A DNA stretch of 64,000 nucleotides from Diadophis punctatus similis. Taxonomy: Eukaryota; Chordata; Lepidosauria; Squamata; Dipsadidae. The notes below the pieces were generated by a model. The model was not told the origin of the DNA and ran no database searches. It saw only the letters and a program-made list of their open reading frames with translations. Within the stretch, counting starts at the first letter, position 1. Each line of letters starts with the position of its first letter. Of the stretch, positions 1-10,782 are shown in pieces. A program made the position numbers and the translations under genes. The stretch spans positions 211,614 through 275,613 of the forward strand of contig JALIGW010000159.1 of the NCBI GenBank assembly GCA_023053685.1, given 5' to 3'.

Positions 1-73
1 CCTTAGTAGAGGAGAGGAATAAACTGGGAATAAGAATAAGAGTTGAGTTGTGGTGGTGCAGTGGTTAGAAGCG

Positions 74-113
74 CACGCGAACCGGTAGCAACGTTATTTG
101 CAACCCATTACTG
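74..113 (+). mobile_element. 3' end fragment of a GC-rich hAT-type MITE (hAT-5)
   Basis: This stretch, with GAACCGGTAGCAA followed by ACCCATTACTG, matches the 3' end of the elements at 35237-35378 and 38421-38587. A short piece at about 49-73 (GGTGGTGCAGTGGTTAGAAG) looks like the 5' head of a tRNA-derived SINE. Neither piece has a recoverable target duplication. Confidence 0.5.
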
Positions 114-156
114 CTCCGTGCGCACCCTGCATTTACCTGCATCTAAAATGGGCTGT

Positions 157-291
157 GTGGGGACTCCTTGGAGGGGCGGAGTGGGGTGGGCGGGGCCAGC
201 CAGGAGTGGGATTTGGGGGTTCTCTGAACTGCACAGAGTCTTAGCTAGAGGTTCTCCCGAACCCCTGCAAACTCCCAGCAGCCCACCCCTG
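157..291 (+). mobile_element. Degraded 3' half of the minisatellite-bearing MITE (hAT-2)
   Basis: The order GGGGCCAGCCAGGAGTGGG, GGTTCTCTGAACT, GAGGTTCTCCCGAACC and final CCCACCCCTG follows the 3' half of the intact copies at 2075-2547 and 62422-62689. The copy is diverged and lacks the 5' end and the 41-bp repeat. Positions 292-699 show no recognised repeat or gene. Confidence 0.5.
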
Positions 292-833
292 AATTGGGCC
301 ATCCATTCATGGGAACATAGCAGCCACCACCACCCCTCCTTCCTGTAGCCTACCCAAATTTACAACTTTGTTTCATCTCACCATTCCACCACCACCCCAG
401 TGCAGAGGGATTTCTCTAGTCTCTTTCCAACCTAATGAAGGGAAATTAAAATCTGCCAGGTTCTGGCGCTTGTGTTTTGCGGGGGACCTGTTTCCCGTCA
501 AATCACTTACAGCAATTCAGCTTTAATCTTCTTGAACTTTCGCCATTAGACAGTGAGAGATGGGAGAAGTCCTGGATGGAGCAGAGTCTGCTGGTAAATC
601 TATTAGGACAACATGAGCAATATTTAACAGAGAAGGAATGGAGCGGCTCTTCTAATATTCATTAACACTTGAATTTCCCCTCCAGAGGAAGAGGCCTCCG
701 AGTCCATTTAGCTAGTTAGTTAGTTTAGTTTATTGTCATTGTACCTCGTACAACGAAATTAAATGCCATCTTCAGTGTACATTATACATAAAAAAGGAAA
801 TACCCCTGATATTGCATTAATATTGCACTATAC

Positions 834-1575
834 CTGTGATGGCGAACCTATGGCACGCGTACCACAGCTGGCACGCAGAGCCCTCTCTTCACTGTGCATG
901 CGCTCGTGCCTCCCGCTGTGTTGCGTGATGAGAATAAATCTCATAGAGGCGATTTGGATCTTTGCTTGGAATTCAGACAGTTAGAAATAAAGCCGAGATT
1001 AAAAGTCTAATAGAAATATTTATTTCGGTACAAAAACAATAAATCCTGAATAATTACATCTTTGCTAAGAAAACGCGACCGTTCCAGTCAAAAAGGTGAT
1101 TAATGGTGGATCAGGAATGTGGACATGTGTACAAGATCATATCACGTGTTCTGCCTGTATTGGAATATACCATAATATTAGAATAGGGGTGCATCACCCT
1201 GCATAGACATACAACTGACAATATTCACACTGTGACACGCTGGCCAGCTGATTTTCAGGATGCATGCGGGAGATGCACGTGCATACACAGGGGTGGGGGT
1301 CATACGTGCATGCACAGGGTGTGTGTGTGTGTGGGGGGGTGCGGCGCCCCCCACAGCGTGTTTTTGGTCCCAGGAGGCTGCAGGGAGGCCTACTAGGCCC
1401 AAAATGGGGTGCGGGGTCATGCACACATGCAAAGGGGTGCAGGGGGAGCATGGGGGAGTCAAGTACGCATGCACAAGGACCCACACATTGCATTATGGGT
1501 GCCGGCACATATGTTCACTGTCTTGCGGGTGTGTACGCTTTCAGCACACAACGACAAAAAGGTTAGCCATCACTG
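834..1575 (+). mobile_element. hAT-1 element with 8-bp target duplication, interrupted by a solo LTR
   Basis: The ends read CTGTGATGGCGAACC and GGTTAGCCATCACTG, imperfect inverted repeats. The flanking octamers at 826-833 and 1576-1583 are both CACTATAC, a perfect 8-bp duplication as expected for hAT transposons. The family recurs at 12103-13108 and 49737-50139. The interior is GC-rich and contains no transposase. Removing the LTR at 919-1237 and one copy of its duplication leaves about 418 bp, close to the 403 bp of the copy at 49737. Confidence 0.88.
919..1237 (+). mobile_element. Solo LTR, copy 1 of a three-copy family
   Basis: The 319-bp block begins TGTTGCGTGATGAG and ends ACTGTGACA, and is flanked by perfect 5-bp duplications CGCTG (914-918 and 1238-1242). 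TGT...ACA ends plus 5-bp duplications are the signature of an LTR retroelement integration. No internal coding region remains, so it is a solo LTR from recombination between two LTRs. The same sequence occurs at 17018-17354 and 21648-21975. Orientation is arbitrary; an AATAAA lies on the plus strand near 932. Gypsy-like or endogenous retroviral origin cannot be decided from the LTR. Confidence 0.88.
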
Positions 1576-1599
1576 CACTATACAGTAGAATTCAATATA

Positions 1600-1690
1600 G
1601 TTATTGCTCTGGGATAGAAGCTGTTTTTCAGCCTATTTGTCCTTGTTTTTATTGCTCTGTATCATCTGCCAGATGGCACTAGTTCCAAAA
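1600..1690 (-). pseudogene. LINE reverse-transcriptase C-terminal remnant (L2-like)
   Basis: On the minus strand one frame reads VPSGR, a stop, then YRAIKTRTNRLKNSFYPRAI. The LPSGRRYR...KTRTNRxxNSFFPRAI pattern is familiar from the C-termini of L2-like LINE polymerases. The stop replaces an expected arginine, so the copy is dead. It lies immediately upstream, in minus-strand order, of the LINE 3' UTR. Confidence 0.65.
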
Positions 1691-1884
1691 AAGAAGGATG
1701 CCCAAGATGAGATGGATCTGTACTGTACATTGATCTATTGTGATTAGCAACTTACAATGATCCTTACAGCTGGGGGAGATGTCAAAAAATAAAATAGAAA
1801 GAAAGATCTGTCCTTAATGAAGACGCTGTTGCTGTCTTCTCGTATATCTCTCATCTTTTCCTCTTTCCTTACTTTTGTCTTATG

Positions 1885-2580
1885 TTCCACGTTGTCCCAA
1901 AGGTGCTTTTTTCAAGAGGCAACTGGACTTTTTGGTTTTTCTTTGAAGAAGTTTCGCTTCTCATCCAAGAAGCTTCTTCATGGATGAGAAGCGAAATGTC
2001 CTCAAAGAAAAACCAGAAAGTCCAGTTGCCTCTTGAAAAAAAACATCTTTGGGACAACCATGACCTGGATCAAGCAGTGGTGAAATCCAATTTTTTTTAC
2101 TATCGGTGTGGCTTGGTGGGCGTGGTGTGGTGTGGCTTGGTAGGCACGGCTTGGTGGGCGTGGCAGGGGAAGGATACTGCAAAATCCCCATTCCCTTCCC
2201 ACTCCAGGGGAAAGATACTGCAAAATCCCCATTCTCATCCCACTCCAGGGGAAGGATATTGCAAAATCCCCATTCCCTCCCCACTCCAGGGGAAGGATAT
2301 TGCAAAATCCCCATTCCCTCCCCACTCCTGGGGAAGGATATTGCAAAATCCCCATTCCCAACCCACTCCAGGGGAAGGATATTGCAAAATCCCCATTCCC
2401 ACCCCCCTCCAGGGGAAGGATACTGCAAAATCCCCATTCCCACCTCTGGGGCCAGCCAGAGGTGGTATTTGCCGGTTCTCCGAACTACTCAAAATTTCCA
2501 CTACCGGTTCTCCAGAACCTGTCAGAACCTGCTGGATTTCACCCCTGCCTGGATGGCTGAGAATCTCCATAGACATTTAT
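1885..2580. mobile_element. Foldback (palindromic) element, interrupted by a MITE
   Basis: Positions 1888-2058 form a long inverted repeat. The left arm runs from TCCCAAAGGTGC through TCAAGAGGCAACTGGACTTT to CTTCTCATCCAAGAAGC, and the right arm is its reverse complement, meeting near 1976. The right-hand tail (CCTGGATGGCTGAGAATCTC) continues after the MITE at 2075-2547. The same family occurs at 13229-13695 and 30960-31090. It has no coding potential, and the superfamily is unknown to me. Confidence 0.75.
2075..2547 (+). mobile_element. hAT-2 MITE with a 7-unit 41-bp internal minisatellite
   Basis: The ends read CAGTGGTGAAATCC and GGATTTCACCCCTG, a clean terminal inverted repeat. The interior has a TGGGCGTGG-rich 5' part, then seven tandem copies of a 41-bp unit at about 2165-2440 (core GGGGAAGGATACTGC plus AAAATCCCCATTCCC), then the 3' part with CCGGTTCTCCGAACTACTC. 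A near-duplication CCTGGAT flanks the insertion, which lies in the tail of a foldback repeat. The long reading frames here translate the 41-bp array and are not genes. Confidence 0.85.
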
Positions 2581-2661
2581 GTTCCACACTGACTTGTTAG
2601 AACGGAGATAGAATCTTGCATCTTTCAATTTTAGGCCAATGTCTTTCCTTCTATTGGACTG

Positions 2662-3061
2662 CAGGTAGTCCTCAACTTATGACCACAGTTGAGCCCAACA
2701 TTTCTGTTGCTAAGTGAGACATTGGTTAAGTGAGTTTTGCCCCCATTTTACATCTTTTTCTTACCGCAGCTGTTCAGGGAATCATTGCAATTGAGAAGTT
2801 AATAACCCGAGTTGTTAAATGAACTTGGCTTGCCCGTTGACTTTGCTTGTGAGAAGGTCACAAAAGGGGGTCATCTAACCTTGGGACACAGCAACGGTCA
2901 TAAATATGAATCAGTTGCCAAACATCTGAATTTTGATCCCACGATCGTGGGGATGCTACAAAGATTGCAACTGAAAAATGGTCATAATTCAGATTTTTCA
3001 GTGCCGTTGTAACTTTGAACCATCACTAAACAAACTGTTGTTTAGTGTCAAGGACTACCTG
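2662..3061 (+). mobile_element. Tigger/pogo-like MITE, full length
   Basis: The element starts CAGGTAGTCCTCAACTTATG and ends CAAGGACTACCTG, which are inverted repeats. It is about 400 bp with no coding region. The family recurs at 7176, 9990, 40538 and 60938. Several copies are flanked by TA, as in the Tc1/mariner superfamily; this copy has TG on the left and TA on the right. Tigger-like assignment is inferred from the TIR form and the TA target. Confidence 0.8.
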
Positions 3062-3063
3062 TA

Positions 3064-3474
3064 TGTGCTATGAAGTCAGTGTCAACCCTTGTTCTCCACA
3101 TAAGTAGGCTTTCTCCATGAAGGAGGGAGGGAGGGAAGTAATTCAAAGCAGCAAACATTTATAATACTCCTTCCTCTTCCTCTAGGCCTGGTTGAGGGCG
3201 AAATAACTCTCTTATTTGTCAGCCCCAGATATTTAACTCCACTTTCCTTCAAAATAGCGTTGTCATCATTCCTCCCAGTTTGCCAAAAGTCATATTGTCT
3301 CTGTGAGCAGGATGAAAATTGATCTCATTTGTTTGTGTGCAAGCAGCTGAATCAAAGTCTATTTGTGTATCTGTTCTAATAAAGGCTAGATATTCAATTC
3401 CATTACAGATAAGCACACTGGCAGTCTTCTTCGTTTCATTACCAGGAATGTGAAAGGGGGAGAAGGGCAGGAAG
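3064..3474. other. Unique sequence, nothing recognised
   Basis: Ordinary single-copy-looking DNA with no repeat, RNA gene or splice-supported reading frame. A short GGGA run occurs near 3122. Confidence 0.5.
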
Positions 3475-4420
<946 letters not shown>

Positions 4421-5224
4421 ACTTGACAAAGCTGTTGTTTCCAACAAACCTATGGATGGGTCATTAAGACACACAGCATTCTAAAAAAGAAAAATATGGA
4501 AGAAAAAAAAGGAGATAGAGGTGAGTTCCTGTTACCTTGCCCCAGCTCCTATCCACCTAGAAGTTTGAATGCATACAAATGTAATTAGATAAATAGGTAC
4601 CACTTTAGTAGTGAAGGTGACAGTGTTCCATGTGCCTCTGGCATACAGTTCATGCTGACCACATGACCACAGATATATCTTCAGATAACACTGGCTTCCC
4701 TCGTTAAGAAACGATATAAGCACCATGCCTTAGAGTCAGAAATGACTGGACAGGGGAAACATTTACCTTAAATTTTCCNNNNNNNNNNNNNNNNNNNNNN
4801 NNNNNNNNNNNNNNNNNNNNNNNNNNNNNNNNNNNNNNNNNNNNNNNNNNNNNNNNNNNNNNNNNNNNNNNNNNNNNNTTGAACTGCAAGAGAATGACTG
4901 GGTCAAAGACACCCAATATCTGGGGGCTGAATTGAAATGAGTCTGCTCAGTTCTAGTCCAACATCCGATTTGCTACAATGGATTGTAGTGATGAACTCAT
5001 ATAAAATTCATACAAAAGTATTTGTTTTGGGGGGGTCTCTACTCAACAGATAAAGAGTTCAAAAATAGAGAAAACTTTCAGATAATTTCAGTTAATCATT
5101 TTGCCACCTGTAGACTCAGCAGTGATAAGAATGTGTATCTATATATTTCCACAATCCCATTTTGTGTTAAAGCCTCTTCATATTTATTTTATAAAATCTC
5201 TTTGTTACATCAAATGGAAAGCTA
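4421..5224. other. Unique sequence containing an assembly gap
   Basis: No repeat or gene is recognised here apart from the run of N at 4779-4878. Confidence 0.5.
4779..4878. other. Assembly gap (100 N)
   Basis: Exactly 100 consecutive N, the usual placeholder for a gap of unknown size. It lies about 360 bp after a large simple-repeat block. Confidence 0.99.
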
Positions 5225-5313
5225 TCACTGGCTCCCAGCTTGGTAAGAGTTGATAATTCTGTCATTGCTAAAGTTACCTGTGATTGTTTTCTGTTTGAAA
5301 CAGAACTTTATAT

Positions 5314-5564
5314 GAGCCGAAGTGGCGCAGTGGTTAGAGGCAGGTACTGCAGGCCCCCTTTAGCTGACACTGATCCGCAGGTCAGCGGTTCAAATCTCAC
5401 CGGCTCAAGGTTGACTCAGCCTTCCATCCTTCCGAGGTCGGTAAAATGAGGACCCAGATTGTTAGGGGCAATATAAATATACATTGCTTACTGGGTGTAA
5501 ACCGCTTAGAGAGTGCTTGCACTGTGAGGTGGTATATTAAATCTCATAAATCTCATAAATCTCA

Positions 5565-5611
<47 letters not shown>

Positions 5612-5612
5612 A
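5314..5612 (+). mobile_element. Sauria SINE with (AAAT)n tail
   Basis: GAGCCGAAGTGGCGCAGTGG gives the tRNA-like A-box region and GGTTCAAATCTC the B box. These are followed by GGCTCAAGGTTGACTCAGCC, GGTAAAATGAGGACCCAG and a BovB-like TAAACCGCTTAGAGAG tail. The 3' end runs into (AAAT)n. Pol III promoter elements are visible, but this is a dispersed SINE, not a tRNA gene. Confidence 0.92.
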
Positions 5613-5638
5613 TATTCCAAATTGATGAAATATATATA

Positions 5639-5760
5639 TGGCAGGAGCTGGGGTGAGGACAGGAAACTCACCCCATACCATCATGCTCAAGTCTCAAACC
5701 TGGACTACCAGCTGTCCAGGTGGACAAGCTCACTGTCTTAACCAATGAGCCACTGTGCTA
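5639..5760 (-). mobile_element. tRNA-derived SINE head, minus strand
   Basis: Read on the minus strand, GTAGCACAGTGGCTCATTGG resembles a Pol III A box region and CCAGGTTTGAGACTTGAG a B box. This is a SINE different from Sauria SINE. A paralogous copy lies at 15289-15410. Confidence 0.6.
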
Positions 5761-5962
<202 letters not shown>

Positions 5963-5989
5963 ATCCCCATCCCTATCTCATTTCAGATT

Positions 5990-7175
5990 ATCATTAACTT
6001 TACCATTATTTTATTGCACCCAAAGGCCTCACTTTGTGGCTACTGTTAATCATTAGTTTGGATAATTAGGGATTAGAAGATGTAATGATTTTCATTTCTG
6101 AGTGCAAAGTAAATAGAGAATGTGTTTTAAAGCTCAATGGGATGATGACATTAAAAAAAAATCCAATATATACTAGATTTTAAAATTATGAGGCAATGTC
6201 TTTTTAACACACAAAGAACTGCTTTGTAGACTTTTCAGCACTTCTACTTTGGACAGCTCCCACTGAATGATATGTCTGGGTCAAAAAGGCGAGGTAAAAT
6301 ACGCAATCATCTGTAGTTATTCTTATCAAACCATATTTTCCCGTTTAACTTCAGATCCGTGGCCTTTCCATTCATCTGCTTTTTGTCATTGTTGTGATTA
6401 GATGCAACATTTTAGATCTGTTCCAAACCAGCATCTTGTAGATATGCTGGACTCCATCCCAGTCGGCAGAATCATTTCCTGTGTTATTTGGGGATAATAA
6501 TTCAATAATCTGCCAGGCATCTTGTTGAGAATGTTTGATTAATGTACCCAAGATGTAGAATCTTTTAGGTTTATACTCTATTATTCAGGAATAAGTATCA
6601 CTCAGAACAAAATAATTTGTGTTGACTCGATAGATCTAAAATTGAACTACAATGTTTTTTTGGCTTGGTATCAGAGGGGGGAAAAAAACGCCACCCAAGT
6701 ATTAAAATTTAAGGGAATTACATACATCTTATAACATGCTTTAGTCACAGTCTCAGGGAAGAATTTTTGAGTGGTTTGAATTTAATTTTAGTGGCTGGAC
6801 ACAAATAGAACATTAAATGTTGCCTACGGTTGACTGGTCTGCTAAGTGGAGAGTTTTCATTTTTTTAAAAAAAAAATATTAACATGTAATTATCATGTTA
6901 AAAGGTTGCTGTTACTTCTCTTGAAGAGAAATCTATGGAGAGCTCTTTGAATCTAAATTTTGTGTTCCACCCCACTTGGTGTTTTGAAGATGAATCAGAA
7001 GTCCTAGCTTCTCCTTGAAGATTTGGTTAAAAGAGAAATACATGCAGAACATAAGTGAGATTTTGTGTGGCTTTTTTGCTGTTACTTGCAGTCATTTTAT
7101 TTCACCGGATGATATTCCTTTGGCTATTTCCCCCGCTTTTCCTTCAATGGTCCCAGATAACTAGGATATCATCTA
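5990..7175. other. AT-rich unique sequence
   Basis: About 1.2 kb with no recognised repeat or exon. Short A or T runs occur near 6155 and 6865. Confidence 0.5.
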
Positions 7176-7547
7176 CAGGTAGTCCTCGACTTATGACTAC
7201 AATTGAGCCCAAAATGTCTGTTGCTAAGAGGAACATTTGTTAAGTGAATTTTGCCCCATTTTACGACCAGTTGTTAAGTGAAGCACTGCAGTTGTTCAGT
7301 TAGTAAGGTGGCTGTACGATGAATCGGAGTTCTCTATTGACTTTGCGTGGCAGAAGATCACAAAAGGGGATCACATGAACTCGAGATACTGCGACCGTCA
7401 TAAATATGAGCCAGTTGCCAAACATCTGAATTTTGATCACAAGGCCATGGGGATGCTGCAACGGTCATAAGTGTGAAAAATGATCATAAGTCACTTTCTC
7501 CATTGGAACGGTCCCTAAACAACCCGTTGTAAATTGAGGATTACCTG
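7176..7547 (+). mobile_element. Tigger/pogo-like MITE with TA duplication
   Basis: It starts CAGGTAGTCCTCGACTTATG and ends TTGAGGATTACCTG, flanked on both sides by TA (7174-7175 and 7548-7549). The interior (AAGGTGGCTGTACGATGAAT, CATAAATATGAGCCAGTTGC) matches 2662-3061 and 40538-40934. Confidence 0.87.
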
Positions 7548-7633
7548 TACTAAATGCAATGATTTCAAAATTTTGGGTAAGTATTTGAAAGTCTATTTGG
7601 TATTTCCCTTAGAATGAAAGCAATCCTCTATAT

Positions 7634-7771
7634 CAGTGTTTCTCAACCTTGGCAGTTTGAAGATGTGTGGACTTCAAACTCCCAGAATTCCCCCAGCCAG
7701 CGTTGCTGGCTGTGGGAATTCTGGGAGTTGAAGTCCACACATCTTCAAACTGCCAAGGTTGAGAAACACTG
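7634..7771. mobile_element. Perfectly structured palindromic hAT MITE (hAT-3)
   Basis: The 138-bp element is almost entirely palindromic. It starts CAGTGTTTCTCAACCTTGGC and ends GCCAAGGTTGAGAAACACTG, with arms meeting near CAGCGTTGCTGG. Identical octamers CTCTATAT flank it (7626-7633 and 7772-7779). Arms nearly free of mismatches and the exact duplication suggest a recent insertion. Relatives lie at 61700-61826 and 47873-48007. Confidence 0.95.
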
Positions 7772-7779
7772 CTCTATAT

Positions 7780-8463
7780 ACATGTTACACGCTTGTTGCT
7801 TACCAGTCTGGGATCATAACACAAATGAGGGATTACAGCACAAATCCTTTCACAGTTCTTGCTTAATCATCCATGAACAACTCTTGGTGAAGTCTTGATT
7901 TTTATAACATCTTGCTTTGCGTTTTGAACCCCGCACTTCTCTTTACTACGTTTGGTTGAGATAGGCTTCTCAAGCTTTCCCAGAAGCACATCTAAGAAAT
8001 GAATGTATTTCTGGGTAAATAACATCAAAATTATATTTCTGTAGAACGCATTCACAAATTCAGGGGAACAACTCCTTGGAATGCTGAATAACGGTCTAAA
8101 TTAAAAATAGATTTCCTTCCCTTTTAGTTTCTCTAAAAGGGATATTTGAAACTGAATGGTCGGTTTCACCATTTTCAGAGGCCTTGGATAGCACAACATT
8201 TGTTCACAGTTACAACAGTGATGACAATCAACCCTCACATTTATGACTTTTGCAGCTCTGAAAAACAAAGGAAAGCTACAGTAAGATCGTAAGGACAGTC
8301 ATGGTTTCGCTTAGCGATTGCTTTGCTTAACGGCCGAGTGGCTGGTCTTGTTTACGGTTCCTAAACAAGAACTACCTGTATTCCTATAGAGACTTCCTGC
8401 AACAATGCTAAGACTGCTGTCTGGAAAGCAAGTCAATCTAACGTAGGGTATCTAGTCATCTAA
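7780..8463. other. Mostly unique; degraded Tigger-like fragment at its end
   Basis: No gene seen. About 8230-8378 resembles a worn Tigger-like MITE 3' part: TTCGCTTAGCGATTGC, CTAAACAAGAACTACCTG. Confidence 0.5.
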
Positions 8464-8707
8464 AGGGCAGCGTGGTGGCCTAGTGGTGAAGATGCTCACC
8501 TCCCACTCAGAAGGTTGAGCGTTCAATCCTAGGTAGCAGCAGATATTTCTCTCCTTGGGTGCAAAGAAAAAATATTTGCTGTGAACCCCACATGGTGTCA
8601 GGAAGGGCATCTGGCCAGTAAACGCTCAGCTCCATCCTATCTCCCCAATTGTAACCCTTACAACAGCAACTGACCCCAGTTAAGAGATTAAAGGGTTGTA
8701 AAAAACG
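8464..8707 (+). mobile_element. tRNA-derived SINE, second family (GGCATCTGGCCAGTAAAC type)
   Basis: The head GTGGTGGCCTAGTGGTGAAG and GTTGAGCGTTCAATCC look like Pol III A and B boxes. The body holds GTCAGGAAGGGCATCTGGCC and the copy ends in an A-rich tail. Other copies are at 13304-13543 and 43590-43755. I do not assign a published family name. Confidence 0.75.
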
Positions 8708-9159
8708 AGTTTAAAGTCAACTAAAGGATAATGATAAGTTCAAGGTTTGAACAGCATAGAAATTTATATAGTTGATCGGTATGTTTGATGAGTCACAAGT
8801 AAAGATGAAAAAACAATCCTTATTTAAATCTTTTTACAATTTTATTTTTTAAAAAAATGGCATGCAAATTAGAGTCAAGTTTTGGAATACAAAGTTCCTA
8901 AAAAGGTATTCATACTCCAATGTGCTGGAATATCTTTACATACTTGAAATGAAATAGCAGTAATTAAAACTTTAATTAAATACTGGTAGTACGTTTTTAT
9001 GCATGTCTATCCCAGAAATGATTTTGTTCAAATTCAATGGAACTTTTCCCTAGAAAACTTGATATTGGATTGCAGCCTTAAACCTTGCATATTTTCTACC
9101 TGCTTGTAACTTTTCCAAAATCCATAGGAACAAACTTAGCTCAATGAACTGCAGACATG
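8708..9159. other. AT-rich unique sequence
   Basis: No repeat or reading frame of interest recognised. Confidence 0.5.
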
Positions 9160-9496
9160 AGGACCAGTCATAAGTCAAATTTTGAGTGTCTGTGTAACTT
9201 TGAACCAGGGGTGAAATCCAGCAGGTTCTGACAGGTTCTGGAGAACCGGTAGCAGAAATTTTGAGTAGTTCGGAGAACCGGCAAACACCACCTCTGGCTG
9301 GCCCCAGAGTCGGGTGGGAATGGGGATTTTGAAATATCCTTCCCTCTGGAGTGGGGAGGGAATGGGGATTTTTCAGTATCCTTCCCCTGCCACGCCCACC
9401 AAGCCACGCCTACAGAACCGGTAGTAAGAAAATTTGGATTTCACCACTGCTTTGAACAGTTACTAAATGAATGCTTGTAAGTCAATGATCACCTAT
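9160..9496 (+). mobile_element. Tigger-like MITE 3' fragment, host of a hAT-2 insertion
   Basis: CAGTCATAAGTCAAATTTTG...GTAACTTTGAAC is followed, after the insert, by AGTTACTAAATGAATG and a worn terminus TCACCTATA. This is the 3' third of the family at 2662-3061. Confidence 0.7.
9206..9449 (-). mobile_element. hAT-2 MITE, short form with two 41-bp units
   Basis: The ends read CAGGGGTGAAATCCAGCAGG and TTGGATTTCACCACTG, flanked by exact octamers CTTTGAAC (9198-9205 and 9450-9457). It is inverted relative to the copy at 2075-2547. About two 41-bp units are present at 9318-9392. It sits inside a Tigger-like MITE and so is younger than that host. Confidence 0.93.
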
Positions 9497-9507
9497 ACAT
9501 ATTTATA

Positions 9508-9512
<5 letters not shown>

Positions 9513-9556
<44 letters not shown>

Positions 9557-9559
9557 CAC
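9513..9559. repeat. (CA)n microsatellite
   Basis: Dinucleotide CA tract with one AA interruption. Confidence 0.97.
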
Positions 9560-9989
9560 CAATACAGTGATTGAAGCTAGTCATTCAGTTTCGGGGAGTT
9601 TACTATCTGGAGCATGGCTTATGTTTATTATTTTAGAACAGTTTTTTTTAACAGTGTTTTTATGACATCATGGCTGCTCTTGTCTGCCGCTTAGAATCTC
9701 TGTGATAGAGTTGGCTTGTACATTGCGTACTTAATTTAAAAAAAATCATGTCTAGTGGCTATGGACAGACTTTTCATGTTTATCTAATCTCCTTTGAAAG
9801 ACATCAAAGGAGACGGACGTGGTATCTCGAGTTTGCACCTTCCGTAAATGTACGTTCCAGACTTTGAATGAAGAAACACTTCTTTTGATCCCTCTTCAAT
9901 CTCATACCGTTCGTTGAATTCCCCAAGTCTGTTTTTCTACTTGCTTTGCATTAAGCATGAATTTTATCACGGTTTCTTCATCTACAGTA
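9560..9989. other. Unique sequence
   Basis: Nothing recognised. Confidence 0.5.
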
Positions 9990-10610
9990 CAAAGAGTCCT
10001 CGAATTACAACTGTTCCTTGAGTGACCGTTCAAAATTACGACGCTGAAAAAAAGAAGCTTATGATCGTTTTTTTCACACTTACGACCTTTGTCGTATGAT
10101 CAGGTGATCAAAATTCAGATGCTTGGCAAGTGACTCATACTTATGACCGTTGCTGGGTCCCAAGGTCATGGGATCACCTTTTGTAACCTTTGGACAAGCC
10201 AAGTCAAGGGGCAAGCCAGGTTCACTTAACAACTGTGGCGAGAAAGTATTTATGTAGTGACCGTGCAAAATTACAGGGTCCCTGGAAAAAGGGACATTAT
10301 GACCGTCTTTCACACAATCATTGCAGCGCCCCCATGGTCGCATGATCAAAATTGGGAGGCTTGGCAACTGGCATGTATTTACGACAGTTGCCCTCTCCAG
10401 TGGTCAGGCGATCATGATCTTCCGATAAGCCAAGTCAATAGGAAAACCAGATTCACTTAACAACTGTGCTACTAACTTAGCGACTGCAGTGGTTCGCTTA
10501 ACAGACGTGGGAAGAAAGGTTGTAAAATGGGGCAAAACTCACATAACAAATTTCTCACTTAGCAACAGAAACTTTGGGCTCAATTGTGGTTGTAAGTTGA
10601 GGTCTACCTG
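9990..10610 (-). mobile_element. Tigger-like MITE with an internal ~236-bp tandem duplication
   Basis: Termini are CAAAGAGTCCTCGAATTAC and GTTGAGGTCTACCTG with TA on both sides. It is about 620 bp, against about 400 bp for other copies, because a block starting GTGACCGTTCAAAATTACG (10022) repeats as GTGACCGTGCAAAATTACAG (10258). The two units have diverged, so the duplication is not recent. Confidence 0.8.
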
Positions 10611-10616
10611 TATTCC

Positions 10617-10782
<166 letters not shown>

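Larger units (their letters stand above)
700..1790 (-). mobile_element. 3' end of an L2-like LINE, split by a hAT element
   Basis: The two flanks of the hAT insertion (700-825 and 1584-1790) form one minus-strand LINE 3' end. The 3' UTR part reads TTTATTGTCATTGTACCTCG on the plus strand, preceded by a (TTAG)n tail. The coding part at about 1600-1690 carries the remnant described separately. The L2-like label is inferred from the type of reverse-transcriptase C-terminus and tail, not from a database match. Confidence 0.6.

Noticed and set aside
1320..1335. Short (GT)n as a separate microsatellite locus
   Set aside because: Only seven or eight units and within a hAT-1 element; not worth a separate feature.
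1882..2600. Frames of 160-236 codons with repeated KSPFPxHS or GEGYCKIPIP motifs
   Set aside because: Same 41-bp MITE minisatellite plus a palindromic repeat; not a gene.
5326..5400. tRNA gene candidates from A and B box matches
   Set aside because: The boxes belong to Sauria SINE copies with a non-tRNA body and LINE-type tail; no cloverleaf acceptor stem.
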